64,000 nucleotides of DNA from Prostheceraeus crozeri (lineage: Eukaryota > Platyhelminthes > Polycladida > Euryleptidae). Each line of letters starts with the position of its first letter. Within the stretch, counting starts at the first letter, position 1. Of this stretch, positions 11,101-26,100 are shown piece after piece. The position numbers and the translations under genes are program-made. Location: positions 868,001-932,000 of the forward strand of contig CAJQUW010001420.1 of the NCBI GenBank assembly GCA_907163375.1, written 5' to 3'. The notes beneath the pieces were generated by a model, which worked only from the letters and a program-made list of their open reading frames with translations, did no database searches and had not been told where the DNA came from.

Positions 11101-14100
11101 AGCCTCGAAGGATGCCTACCATAGTTTGAGTGCACTGGCCAAAAGTTGCATTATTCTACCTCATGGCAACGCTGACACTGAAAGATTGTTTAGCTCGATG
11201 AAGCGCATTTTGACCACAGACCGCAACAGATTGCAGGATCCCAACTTTAACGGTATTCTGACAGTGAAATTATTTATGCGAAATCGCGGATACAAGAGTG
11301 CAACTTTCCCAATTGGACGCAAGTTGCTCGATCGTTGCTATGAGGCATCGAATGCCTACATGCAATATCTGAAGCAAAAGGAAAAGGAGCGCATTGAAGC
11401 AGAAAAAAAGAAAGAGGAAGATCTGAAAGCCACGGAGAAAGAGATGGAAAGAGAAAGAGTCAGGCAAGAAAAGGAATCCGCAGAGAAACTCGCCGAGAGT
11501 AATCGGAAAACGGCCATGGAATGCATGGAGGCAGCCAAGAGGCTTATGCTAGAAGCACAATCGATGACAGATGCAGCTCCCGTGTCATCGAAAAAAGATG
11601 AGTCCAAAAGAAAGTTGAAGAGAACTTTGCCTTCGACCGAACCACTGATGGATACGAGGCGTCATAGACAATGATAAGACACTTGGTGCTGACTATTTTC
11701 TCGTCATCCTCAATTCAATTTGTTACAAATTCAATAGATGAATACAATTTTTCTTAAAAAAGATTTATTTTTCTGTCAATATGTACATCTACATTCAGAT
11801 AAGCTATATGTCCTTCACACTCAGTTACCGTGAAATGTAGTAAAACGTGGACCATGAGGCCACTTTTGAATTTTTTTGCAATAATTATCATGAAGACCTT
11901 TTGTTGTAGTCACATTCCCATGCCACTTGACTCGAGAGATATTGGTACCGGAATAGTTTCTTGTTCATTTTGTTTTGTGAAGTCCTTGATTATTACTGAA
12001 AATACAGTACCTACTACACTACGCTTTGTTTATAGTTACCTACTAGTACTACTAGTTACAATATGTTGACCCTATTGATAGAAACAGTTATAGTGACCCA
12101 ATCAGGTTCCATCGAAAGTCTACTTAAGATTGAAGGTAAAAGTTGCACATCACTATGTAGGATTCATTTTTGAATATGCAAGAAAATGAAATCCAGAAAA
12201 TCACAAATATGGTCTTAAAACTGCAATGTAAAGGGGGTTAGGGTCCATCTGCGCGGATTTACTTGGCCTGCGTGGATTCTCAGAGATTTTACTTTGGAAA
12301 CGCTGTTAATCTAATCCATTAATTTGATCTTTTAATCTTTTTCACATTTTTTAGTTTCCATACAAGAAATTGTAAAAGAAGCTGGCTGTGAAGTGATACA
12401 AATTCCATTTGGAGAAGCAGACTACATAATTGCCCAAGAATTGCTGTCACGACCACGTGCATATGCCGTCCTAACCAATGATAGTGACTTCGCTGTTTTC
12501 AAAGACTGCAAAATGCTACCGATCAAATATTTTGATGTAGATGATGGTTTGGAACTGAAATCGACAAGTAGAGAGGTAAGTTTATGAGCGGCTGCTCTAC
12601 ATACATATCGAGAGCGATAAAAAAGTCAAAATTAATGAAAACCCATTTTCTAATGTAAGTCTACAATAGCTAGAATAGGGCCGTGATTTAGGATGTCTTT
12701 AACTCAGTGGCGGGCGCAGTTAATCGATTCCCCTCGAGTAATCGTGCGACGGAGTCAATCGCGTGATTCGCGAATGACGGGGAATCGTGCTAAATGAAGG
12801 AATTTGCTAAATGAATTTTCAATGAAATTTGCTTGATGAGGAAAGAAATTAGGATATTTTCCTGTTCTCTCATTCAACATTTGGAATAATTGCACTGAAT
12901 GGAAGTGTTGCACATATGTGCAGGCGCTCGAACCTGAGATCAAGATTTTGTGTGACGCGACGTTTAGTTATTTGAACTAATGCTTGATTTGCATTTAATG
13001 TGTATTATTTTGAATTTTATCCGATGACATCTGTACTCTCATATAGTCTAAAATATGCTAATGATTCTGTAAACTTTAATTTCAATTGATTGATGGGCAA
13101 TTACAAGATTGATGGAGGAAACGACAAATTCGTGATACAATGTGGCTTATAATCACCAAAAGAATCAAAATTGGGAGATGCAAATGTTAGGTGGCAAAAA
13201 GGGTCGACCAAACGCTAGTCGACGTATGTCCCGCACTATGTCCCGTCTTTATAGCCACGAACTCGAGTACACAAAGGGAGGTTTGAAGGCACCAGAGATC
13301 TTGAGCCGATGAGACTTCTTCAGTGATGTGAGATAAAGTGAGATATACAATCGGAGAGTGATAGCAATAGTTCGTAGTAAATGCAGTCGATTCCTAATAA
13401 TCGATTCTCAAGAATCCTTGGGCCTTGTTTACGGTTTTTCAGTGCTGATTTTTAATACTGCACTCTCAAGCATTGCAAGCAGAGAAAGGCATTGAACAAT
13501 ATGGAGGAAAAATCCTAATTTCAAAATAGTTAGTGTCTGATCTATTTGAATGGAAATAGTCGAATTTGTAATGAAACTAGTGACCTAGAAATTAAAGACC
13601 ATATGTCAGCCAGACTAGCTGTAAGCTTCTAATAACTAAATCGGAGAAACTCTCAAAATATTCAGAATCACACGATTTTGGATTAATCGCGCACTGAGTC
13701 GCACGGTAATCGAATCGCGCCCGCCACTGCAACTCCATGTCACGTCATGAAGTCAGTACTGCGATGAGATTGGACAATCTAGCTACGATTGCACAATTGT
13801 CCAATGACCATGACCATCCAATATGCCGAATTCTGATAAGTAAGGTGTAGTCTTTTAATAGAATGATGAATCCATTTTTCGACCACTCAGGTTACTGGGT
13901 AGCTAGCACTGCATTCGAGCGAGGCAATTTTTTCAGTTCACTTAGCACCTCGATCATTCTAAGATTTTCTTCGCCCACTCAGTTCGCTGTTAAATTTTGC
14001 AATAAGCCGTTCACTTCATAGTTCAGTTCACTAAAAAAGTTTGCTGTGTTCATTTTCCGTTCACTTTGCGAGACGGAATCGAGATGTTTATGGCAGGATA

Positions 14101-17100
14101 TGTAGGCGGAGGTGGTTGTTGGAAAGGCCGCCGCCTCAACATCTCTGGTTTTTGGTCATGTGCTTGTCGAGTTGCATGTGGATAGGGCCCTTACTTTAAT
14201 AGGCCTATTAAGAATGAAGAAATCATGTCATCATACTATCAATCAATAAAATATTGACTGCGATGTAAGAAATTTAAGCTAAAAGATGATGAGCTTCGCC
14301 GAAATGGCGGCTTACGAAACGACGTCCATTAGTGCTATGTAGATTATTAAAGCGTAATTCACCAGATCACACAAGACGCTTTTCAGTTCTTCAGGAGACC
14401 AAGATCTATGAGATTCAATCCATTCCAGTCAACCTATCTCCTCGTAGGAACAGGCGTGTGTATTGGCCCTCGACATGTAAAACTTGAGGTCGCACGAAGA
14501 CGCCTCACTATTCTTTCTTGTCTTGTCTACTTTTTAATCAATTTCAAAGTGTATCGGTGCGGGAGGCTCATTGTAATTTTGAAAAATTGTGTAGAGGTTC
14601 TTCATTGTGTAAATCACTACCACTTGTGCTGACATCAAAATCATAAATAATCAAGAGGAATCCTGTTTAAGTTAGCTGAAGCTCGCTGTGGTGCGCAGAT
14701 CATACGAAATAAGAATGGACGCCAATAATTGCTATGAAACAGAATCCTTTATATTTTATATGCAAACCACTTTAGAATTCTTTTTGTCTGAAGAAGCGTG
14801 TCGAGAGCCTTCACAAATCGACATTATGTATCAGCGTCTTAATTAACACAAGTGGTGGAAGTGACTTTTCTTGGGATTGTCCTTAAAAGCAAAATTGCAT
14901 TCCTCTGAATGTTTCACGTGAGTAGTTATCAGTTATCGCATTATGATATTTTTATCGAAAAGTTTCATAAAATCAGACCTATATGGCAAAAATTTGCATT
15001 TGATTTGATGTGAACGTGTATTTCATATTTACTTCAGAAAATTGCGTCCCAATATAGTTAATGACAAGCATATTCGAAAGTATGACGATTTCTGGAAAAA
15101 CTTTAGGAAACCTGGAACCTCCTGAAGTCTCATCTCTTGAAAACCGCGGCAACCCTGGTGGAAGCTGGCAACACACTACCTAGTTGTGTTCTGATCTCTT
15201 GATTATCATTTTCCCCAATAATATGAACAACTATGCAAAATAACTTATTTTACTATGAAGTAGATGTACCGCTGTTGCCATGAGTCAAATAACATGGCGT
15301 AGAACTTTGACTGACCTCATGAAAAATTTTATGCAACAAAAATATTATTACGATTGATCCAAAGGACCCGTGATGATCGGAAATATCCACAGATTACTTA
15401 ACTTGTATTCTGCTCATTTTTGAATTGTAATCATGACAGCTTTGAAGCTTCACTTGGTTGTGACCGGCTCACTCCAGTCAGTTTACGTGAAAATGCTTGA
15501 TTGAATCGACTTCTCATGAAGAGAAGTTAATACCTAGGTTCATATTCTATCATGCCTGTAAAATCTGCAAATGCGCTATCCACGCTATGTTAGGTGAAAA
15601 AAAACTTTTTTGCCTTTTCTCTAATTTTTTCATTTTTATATCTTCTTGTGCTTCTGATACATTGTTTAGGTAGATCTCCAAAATTCTTGCGCTATTAATG
15701 TGTCGTAATGTGCAAAAATGATTCATGGCTGCTACGTAGAACAATTATCCCTTTATCAAAAGGGAAATTTCGATTTTAGTTACAAAAAAAGACATGGGGC
15801 ACATTCGCTCACACATCGGCGGGGCACATTCGTGCAGGTTTTGATTGATGTAGTAAAAAATGAATTTGTAGCCTAAATGGACTGATTGCTTGCAAAATAC
15901 AAGCCTGACCGCTGAATTGATGAAAATGCGAAATATAAAACTTGCGTAGCCAACCCAAGATGGTACCAACCTGGAAATACCGCTCTTGTCTAACATCCCT
16001 TTCGAGTCGGATGAGGACGATCACAACCCCTATCAATGAAGCAAAGGGATTCATCCACACGTAAAAACGATTAAATACCCGTTGCAGGAAGGTTCAGATG
16101 ATGACATGCGCAACAGGAAAGTGGCACCTAGTTTCGATTCCCGACTCTTGAAGGAAGAATATCAACTTCTTAATACGTTGCCCGCGGAACCACTGTTGAT
16201 GAGGATGACGAAGAACACGCTCAAGAACGGCTACTGAATTCAAAACAGCTGGTAATGACGTCCTTACAGATATTTGACATTATTTAGTACATAGTCGAGC
16301 TAGTGAACGAACCGATGGGCAATGGACGCGAAGCTCACGTGCGCTTCAGTAAAGTTTTTGACATCGAAGAAAATTGAAAATTCTACGGTTTTATATGTTA
16401 AACTGTTTTGGAGTTTTTAATCGCCATATTTGTCTAATTAGAGAATTGCATATTCTTGATTAATCAAAAGTTTTTGAAAAGTCAAAGTCACAGAATATTT
16501 GTGTATTTAGAAAAATTCTATGGCTATGGAAGGCTACACGTAAGTACCCCACCACCTGCACGAATCCGCAGGTTCGTGCACGTTATGTTTTATAAAAGTT
16601 AATTTTGTGCAATTAGCTAAGCCACTCAACTCGAAGTTTTCATTATAAACAAAACAGCAGCAAAAACTAGCATTTCAGAAACAGTAAGCGAATTTCTAGT
16701 CTCGTGAACAAGGGAATAAAAAATCAAGATTCTCATTGCAGAATGTGCCCCATTCTCCCCTACATGATATCAAGCCAAATGCCATATTTCTCATAATTCA
16801 TTTCGCATCGATCAATCCCTAACTTATTCCTGAATTTGAGTCCAATATTGTAACATGTACCTGCCGCATCTGATAAATGAAATTTTGCATATGTACCGCC
16901 GATGAGTGAAAATTTCACGATTCACCTGAATCTATGCATATTAACTGTCGGTGTCTCCTTCCTCGTGATACACAAGACCTTGTTGCAGATTTTGTCGCGT
17001 GTTCTACTTCCAGCGTTCTGACTTACATAGATGTTTTCTGGTGTGATATTTTTCTGGCATGTGGATCACTATTTTCCAACCAAACCTCCCAAAAGGAATG

Positions 17101-20100
17101 CCATCAAAGGAGCCATTTCTGGTTTGAGTCAAATGCTATATATTTAGATTTTCCACTAGAATCTCAAAGTTTGTAGAGAGGATTAATGTGCTCAGATAGC
17201 AGCTCGTTTGTTCAAAATGACTCCGATCCTTAGTATTTCAATTGCTAATTGAACTTTTGTCGTTGTTTTAGCAACCACCAATGCCTGCGAGACCTTCAAA
17301 ATTGAAAGTGGGAATTCTGACAACAAAACGTGTGACTGAAGTGCTGGGATTTTCATCATCTGATCAAATTGTCGATTTGAGCATCATCAGAGGAAATGAT
17401 TTTACTAGTCCAATCATTCACGGAAATTATAGACTTTGGAATCAAATGTTTGATATTCCAAAGAGAAATCCGTATAATCGCAAGCCACAATTGGAAGATG
17501 GGGCTGCATTTATCCGACAATGCCCGGACGGCAAAATTGAAAACAGCAGACAATATCGACGATATGTTGTAAGTAATTATCTTTTTTAGTTACGGTTTCG
17601 TTTGTAGCAAAGTGGAATATGTAGTTAAACTGGTCGTAAGCAACTTTTTGTGGTCTCATGAAACAAGCAAAGATACGAGTATAACAAATATTGCGCTTCT
17701 CATTCCATGCGAAATAGAAGTCTAGAAGTCGGACTGTTCTTGGCCGATTTTCTCAAACTTCGATGGAGACTTGTCAAGCTATGTCTTATTGAAAGATTAG
17801 CTCAGCTTTGTGGTTTCCATACATCCAAGTTGCACATCATTTTTCAGTGAAATTTCTGTAATATTATGCATTCTATCCACACACCTGAGTGATTATTTTA
17901 GAACTGACCAGACGGAATTGCATCATATTCGATAGTTGAATTATTGTAATTTCATGTAAACATAGGCATACTTTATGTGCACGAGCATCAAAATGGCGGA
18001 ATTTGGAATGTAATGAGCATGGAAACTTAATAAATTTATTGTTGGATGATAGGACTTACACTGTTGGGCAAGGTTAATTTCAAAATTAGTTCCGTTAAGT
18101 TTATTCAGTTAAAGTAGATAGCTCCGTTGATCGTTAATTAGGGAAATATGTAGCAGAAGTAGAAGTTGATCCTTTAATTCGATGAAATCGCATCCTGAGG
18201 AATAGACATCAGTTCGAAACCAATTCTAATTTAACGAGAGAAAATGAATGTTTAGCCGCTTTTTAGTACTGGTATCTTCAAAAAGTTTGTCATGATTTTA
18301 TCAGCATAGGAATTCAAGCTAAACATACACAAAAGAAGGTGAAATGTGTCAAGTCTAAGTAGCAGGACATAGAATTATGACACCTACTTCTCAGTGGAAA
18401 CCATAGAAAAGATTCACATTTCAAAGCGTCAACACAACCAAGCTTCATTCTAAATTAGCACGGTAAATCACTAAGTAGACTGTACCAAGCGTAGGTTTTG
18501 CTTGTGAAGGTCAATATGTTAGTTCTATACAGACACTAAAAAGAAAACAGTCGCAATGAATTTTTTCGTTCGATCTGCAGACTAACCTGCACGATACAAC
18601 GATGCTATTTAGATTGCAGTGGACAACGCGTCATCAGTCGGTCGAGCACACAACTTCAATTTTTCGAATTCAACTGATAGAAAATGATTTCATCATGACC
18701 ATTATAAATTTGAGAGAGATTGATGGAGATGATTTTAACATGTATTCGTAGTTGTCCAATTTCATTACTCAGTGCTCATCATTCAGTTAATTTATCGAAT
18801 TAATGGACTTAATCGAGAGTAGTGACATGTTAACTGGCTCGTTGATGATTTTTAGGCCGCTAATCCATTAATGCAAGGCGTGACTTCTGCTAATTAACGG
18901 ATTTAAACAGATTGCGCCCAAGACTGCCTATACACATATGTACCTCAGTGGAGAATATGCAGTGATCGTAAAATCCAACCATTAATGTCTAATTCGTCTG
19001 GACTAATGAAGAAAAATCCTACCTAGTACGTGTGGACCAGTAAATTTTGTTTATGAAATAAGATTCTCTCACGTAAAACTAAAGTTCTGAAACGAAAAGT
19101 ACTGTAGATTGAAGCATTCAATGAATTTCTTAATGAAAAGAGAACTGATATTTCATCTTTTGAAGGAGTCCCAACAGATTATGTTTCTTTACAGGAACGT
19201 AGCCCTAAGTTTGAAGAGGCTTGCAGACATTCTCGTGATTTCTATCACTTGAAGTTAAACAACACAGAATCACGTTACAAACCAGGAGAAATCACGCACT
19301 ACTTGGAAAGGGTAAGTAATCTACAAAGCTGATTGGAAGCGAATTGAACGGATTTTTTCGCAGCCAAGAATGGTATTGAGAATAGGAATGTGAGCTATAT
19401 TTTGATAAAAGCTACATGTATATTATATATTTCCATATATATTTGTCATATGCAATTTGATTAACTATTGTATTTATTGTTCCATTATTTTGTATTTCAA
19501 TTTCAACTATTATGATTAAGTCATTTGATCATCTTAGTCGCAGCAAATATGAAAGAAAAGTATTTTAGCACACAATGCAATTAATTCAACTGAGCAATGC
19601 AATTAATTCAAATGCAATTCTGTGGTGCTAATAGCTAATTATCATGAAAATGAAACTTAATGAAAATTGCGGCTATGTCGTGCTGTAAAATAAGACAATG
19701 CAACTAATAAAATCCACACATTTACTGATGTTTTCAGGTATTACACTTTTTTATCGATTTTTGTTTTAGAGAGGATGCATGTCTTCATAATTTCTGTTTT
19801 GATTTAGTGTTGAAGAATTATCAGTGAGATGAGTGGTTAAGATGAGAGTTACTTGTACGCATTAGCAAATTAAAAGAAGCCTGTGCAAATATCTTTATAA
19901 ATTTTCAACACCATTTCGCAGCACTTAATACATAAATTTTGCCTTCATGATTAATTGCATTTGATTCCTTCTAGGAAATATCATCACTTGTACGAGTATT
20001 AAGACAGCCCCAACATTCCAGATTTTAAGGACTTGAGTATTTATCGCAAGACTATCGGCAACGCAAGGCAACTTATTTTTCGTCCATGCACTAGCAAGTG

Positions 20101-23100
20101 CCTCAGCACAACTTTTTAAAATTTTCTTGACTCCTGTGCGAGCAGGTGCTATTAGTGCACTGCACTAGAATTCAGACACTGTAATCCTATTACTTACAAG
20201 ACCATACTGCAGCTTCTAGTTCGCTTTAGTAAAGTACAATGATTTCACTGAAATTGATCATTTGGTCATATATATATTGAACACTTGATCAAATCATTTG
20301 GTCATTTGTATTACTCATGAAATTTTTATATTTTTGTCATGTATTCCTAACGTTTCTATAATCTTTTGGTAACCAATTAAGGGTCCTGTTGCTTATGAAA
20401 TACTTAAGAGTCATTCAAAACGGTGCCGCAGTAAAAGAAAAAATGAAATTCAATTTCATAATGACTTATAAAATGCGAATGAATGAATCTCAGAAAATGT
20501 CTGTAACATAACTATCAATCAAGTCTAACATAAAAGACATTGGTCATCTGAGAGACCCGAAGAGGGGACCCGAGAACATGAGGCAAAGGTACTTCTCAAA
20601 CACTGCATTCAAGAGGCAGTGACAGGTGAACCGACCAGGTTCTTACCAAATATGACCAAATGATTAATTATAATGAGAAAAGTTGTAGTTTCATTCAAAG
20701 TTATTGTTGAATTTTTATAGCCAGAAATTTGTATGTTATTTATATTTTTTCAGAAATTTTTTGGCTGCATGTATGAGACCAAATCAAAGCTAGATTTAGA
20801 CGTATTCGTAAAAATAATATGTGCACAACATTGGTTTTGAAGTCAGAAGAATTCTGATAATTTGAAATTTGCTATACGGAGACATCAAGTGTTCTTTCTA
20901 CCCTAATAACTTGCAGCTTGTTACTCATAATTTGATGGTTTGTCGTTAACACCCGAAAATTTGCATAAAATTAGATTGATTCAAATGTCATTATAGATTT
21001 CAATCTTTTTATCTTGCAATAGGCTATTAGCCACACCCAACACATTTAGGAAGCTGCACAGGGATCTTAGAATTCCTTCTATTTCTTGCATTTTCATTTT
21101 TTGACGCATTATAGCGTTTTAACTAGCTACTTACTATCGGTGCTGCCGTCGATACTACAGTAGACAGTTGAGCTAACTAAATGTTAAAAGTATCCTAACA
21201 TGAAACATTATCAGTTCTCGTAAAGCAAGTCTGAATGAAGTAAGTTTCGCGTCGAATAATCATTTGAAATGTCATGCTTATCGTTATGAATTCTTTGAGC
21301 AATGGAGTAGTCATTGAGTCGGTTAAATGATTGATTAAAAAAGAAAACACTTTGCTGGACTCAAAGTTGTTATTCAGAGTCAACGCGCAGCCCTCAAATT
21401 TTAGGGCCCCTCAAAAAGTCCTCAATTTTGTCGTTTACATCTACGTAGGAATTTGCTGTTCAAGTTTAACATCATTAGCGTCAATATATATTAAGAAATA
21501 CTTTCATTTTAAGTATTTCTTCATGTACGCACCTACCGGATTAGCCTGTACAGAATTAGCCTTTTGATATTTGATATTTTAACCTTTACCCATGCCGGCC
21601 TTGCTAGCTACCCGGTAGCTTGACTAATTAGTGAAAGGTAAGTATCTATTTCCTTTTTAGGAGGTCCAAATTGTGTTATCAATATCGATATTGTTGAGAG
21701 ATCCGATGAATATCGACAAGGAGGTATTGATTTAATAGTCAGGGTACCTATTTGATGAAGTTGATCTTGGAAATCACTGGAGATGAAATTTTTGTACTCC
21801 AATACCGGAAGTAAACGGACAATGAGCCAATTCCTTTAACTGGTGTGTAAGCAATGTAAATCACTTCTGGCAACTAATCTGGCTTGTCTAATAAATCTAC
21901 ATGGTTAATTTGGACAAGGCAAAAATTTATGAAAACGTAGCTTTCCGTTTACATAATGTGTCAAAGTAATCGAGTACAGGTCCATAATAATGAAGATCGA
22001 TTCTTGCAGAAAATTGTATGATCAGCTGTGGGTGAATTTTGATTAGTGACATATTACACATTATTGACATCCTCATCCATTTCTTTCTCATGTAAGATAT
22101 GGCATTAGATAATTATTTGGTGATCTATCGATTCCATGTCTCTCGTACGTGTCTGATTTGTTAGGCAGCTGGGATTTGAACTCAAATACTGATTATATTT
22201 TGTTTCTTAGCAGTTGATATGATGGGATTTCTGTGAAGCTGGTATCAATCACAATTTCACACAACTTTACAAGTGATTAAAAAGAAATTTTCCATCGCTT
22301 AGTTCAGTTTCAGGTATCAATACGCGCGAATAAATTGACGGCACAATTTCATATAATTTTTTGTATTCGTCCGGTTGTTCTCCAACAGTAACAAAATCGG
22401 ATGAACATTTCAATGACGTAGAGCTTTTTCATGGTTTTAACCCGATGTTTTCATTCAAATGTCAACTCGAAATGCGACTCGAATTTTTTCAAAGTCGAAA
22501 GTTCAATAGAATTTAGTCCCGAATTTCACAGAAGTTTCAACGGATTTTATACACGAAATAATTCGTTGAAATTTGACCTGTTTCATACAAGTAGTTAAAC
22601 AACTCCGAACGACGGATTGATTGACGATGCTGATGTGTAATTCTTGTGTAATATTCCCAATGAAATGTAACATTAATGTAATGTGTAATATTCCTGATGA
22701 AGGATAAGAGCGGCTGTTCCACTCATATCCGAAACCGGCAGAATATACATCGAATAATATCATCTTCGAGATTTAATTACGTTTTCCCGCTGAAAAATTG
22801 ACCCGATTTCTGGCCCGATTTTTTACTAAATCGGGCCCGAATTTTGTTATTTATCGGGGGAAACTGAATTATCGGGTTGTTGACCCGATTACTCGCCCGA
22901 AATGACCCGATTTTTCGAAGTCCGAAAAAATCGGTTAAATTTTCGGGTCAAATTACCGATTTTTATAACTTCGATTTCCAACCCGATATATTTCGGAATT
23001 AGCCCGATTCTCGATTCGGGTTATTGACCCGATTTTACCCTCGAAATGAACCGATTTTCGAAGCCCGAAAAAATCGGTAAAATTTTTGGGTCAAATTACC

Positions 23101-26100
23101 GATTTTATAACTTCGATTTCCAACCCGATTTATTCCGGGATTGGTCCGATTCTCGATTCGGGTTATTGACCCGATTTTACCCTCGAAATGAACCGATTTT
23201 CGAAGCCCGAAAAAATCGGTAAAATTTTCGGGTGAAGTTACCGATTTCTAAAATTCGTTTGCTAAACAAATTTTGCATATCATTCCAGCAGATTTTGTTA
23301 TTTCATGGTCGTTGAGCCGATTTATTCAGTTTGGGTAATTCACTCGGAATAATCGTTTCACAATTCGGATCTTTATGATTATATGGCTGTCTTTTTCTTT
23401 TTGAAGCGAATGAACGGTCATATTGTGATAAATTAATCTGTTAATTTAGCTATACAGGATCTTCAGCATTTATTGTGATGAACAGTTTCGAATTTTCTGT
23501 TACAGATCTGCTCGAAGGAATTGATGAATTCTTCGTATAACACTGGCACATCAGCTTTAACGACTACTAAAGAACTTTTCTGAACAGCAATTCAATAGCA
23601 TCTATAATTTAATTCTTACCTGTTTAATAATGTATATTCAGGGCGTCCATAAAGTTCTACAATAAACCAGATTTTCGATATTACGTCAGAATTGATAGTA
23701 ATGAAACGAGACGTATCAAGACATAGCTGATTGAATGGGGTTTTCACCAGTGCAAGTATAGGCATGAAGTCAAGTGTACAAATGACTAAAATACATTTAG
23801 CAAGTAGTGGTAAAAATGTGATTTATAGTGTTCATTTTTTACGGAGAATTTTAGTGATAACTTTTTCAATCCACTCAGTCTTATGAAAGTACTTACAGAA
23901 AATACGACTGACTGAAGAAAAATCACAATTGAACACATTTCCTTTACATGATTGGCATTTTGCAGCGGCAAGTTCGCGTAGCTATTCATCAATTAGAGGA
24001 GCAATGTAACGTGTGGATGTGTTACACGTGCGGGGCTTGTTAAATATTTCATCAATCTAGAAACTCGGCAGCCGCACGTTTAAGAGGATTCAAAACTGAA
24101 AATATAAAATTTGCATATCAAATTTTTGCCACTACTTGCATCATGAATTTTAGTCATTTGTACACCATATATTACTGGCAAAAAACCCTATTCAGCCTTC
24201 TTTTGATACGTGTCTCGTTTCGTTACTATCGTTACTAATCGTATTTATTATTGAATTCGGGTGTAATATCGTGGTACTAATCGTTTTTATTATTGAAATC
24301 GGGTAAAAATTCGGGTGTAATATCGTGGTACTTATCGTTTTTATTATTGAAATCGGGTGAAAATTCGGGTGTAATATCGGGTCCCATTTTAAAAAATTCG
24401 GGCTTAACCCCGAAAAAGGTTTACGTTTTCGGGTCTTTCACCCGATTTTTCTACTATTGTTGAGATACCAGAAAAATCGGGTGAAATGAAAAAAAATCGG
24501 GTTAAAAATCGAGCCAATTTTTCAGCGGGTTCGCAAACATCATAATGAAACCTGACCTGAATTTATTCCCAAAGATGCTGCTGAACTTCTGACAACTTGA
24601 TCCTAGACGGAATGAGCAGCTTGGCAAGTATCACAAGTAATAACCTTATTCTGAAGAGGGGAGGTCGCATTTTTCGGGTTAAAGTTTCGAGTTATTTTCA
24701 AAATGAGGTGTACATATAGAATAAAATTGCGATGACTATCATTATGATGAGCATTATCGTGTAATTATTTATACTCATTACCTAACAGATGTAATTGTTA
24801 AGCTGCAAAAAATTGATCTGAAAGGAGAAGCAGAATTTGAATGGCAGTATTTGTATTGGTCAAATTTTCTGGAAGAAGTGGAACATTGACATGAAATCAC
24901 TTCTTGCTCTATAGTTCTTGCTATACTTATTTCTTCAACGTGTCTTGAGCCGGAGCGTTGTGAAGAGTTCGAGACACCAGTTGACGCCGGGAAATAACCT
25001 TAGAACATCGGCCAGGTGTCACTCCGTGAATGACAAGGTCTTCATTGACACTCATGTCGTGCAGCTTAGCAAATCCGACAATTCAAGTCAAAATCCAATA
25101 CGTGGCAACGGTTTTCCTTGTTCGTTTCTTCTAAGTTGATGCTCGCCGTGCTGAATTTGGCTGTGCAGAACCACACAGCAATCGGGGAGGTATTTGGCAG
25201 CCGTCGGTTTGAGGGGACAAGGCAAAAATATTCTGAAATAATCTAGATTATTTAAGGCATTAAGATGTTTTTAGAAAAAAATGAAATTCTTTAGTTGGTG
25301 CGTCCATCTTGAACAGACAGCGCAAAAGCTGTAGATGCGCTAGGACCAAGTGATAATTCTTAGACATGTCTTAGAATGAGAAAGTAACTTCTGTTAGTAC
25401 GAAAATTAACATGTATTGTCGCCGATATTTTTGAAATTTTCCTAAACGACGTGTTTTGTCAGAAAAAATGCGAATTTCGCAGTATCTAGAATCGGATTAA
25501 TGCAAAAGCATGCGGAAGTCACCATACTTCTGCTCGCAACGATGAAAAATGGGTCAAAATTATTAAAATACTTTACTTCCTTCCGTATGTCACAGAGTTT
25601 AGGACATGGCCAATCTGGAGATCTCCAACGTGGTAAGTGCGGAAAAGTGGATTAAATGAGAAGTACACTTATCTTGACATGTGACATGTGATCAGTTTTC
25701 ACACGATTTCGCGTCCACAGGTGATAACTCCATCCAAAGAGGAAGAAAATACGTCAATATGCATGCCAGATTCACTCATTTCCATGCTTGTGGATGGGAT
25801 GAAATTTTTTGTCCCATTCTCATACCATTCCCACAGAAAGACTACTGAAATTCCAATCTTACCTCTGAAAACGATTATAATTCAATAGTTTGACGAAATA
25901 TGAGTCGCCTCCTTTACCCATAGGAGCATTGCAAATGAGGGAATATGCCTTGGCTCGACATAATTTTAATTAGAAGTTTTGGGAAAGCCAAACTTATTAA
26001 AATTAAAATTATGTCGAGCCAAGGCATACTCGCTCATTTGCAATGCTCCTATGGGAAAAGGAGCCGACTCATATTTCGTCAAACAATAAAAGAAATTGAA

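Larger units (their letters stand above)
22786..24529. mobile_element. Foldback element built of CCCGA/TCGGG arrays (1.74 kb) in intron 4
   Basis: The left end CCCGCTGAAAAATTG and right end CAATTTTTCAGCGGG are exact inverted repeats. Inside each end lie arrays of (A)CCCGATTTT words pointing inward from the left and TCGGG words from the right. A second inverted pair sits inside (about 23698-23830 against 24110-24225, sharing ACAAATGACTAAAAT and CAAGTAGTGG). The two end arrays contain their own tandem repeats (listed separately). There is no coding frame and no clear target duplication. It is best read as a foldback or long-TIR non-autonomous DNA element. Confidence 0.7.

Noticed and set aside
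15793-16766. GGGGCACATTC words at both ends as a possible transposon
   Set aside because: Inverted similarity is only about 13 bases and no target duplication is visible; kept only as a note in the intron 2 entry.
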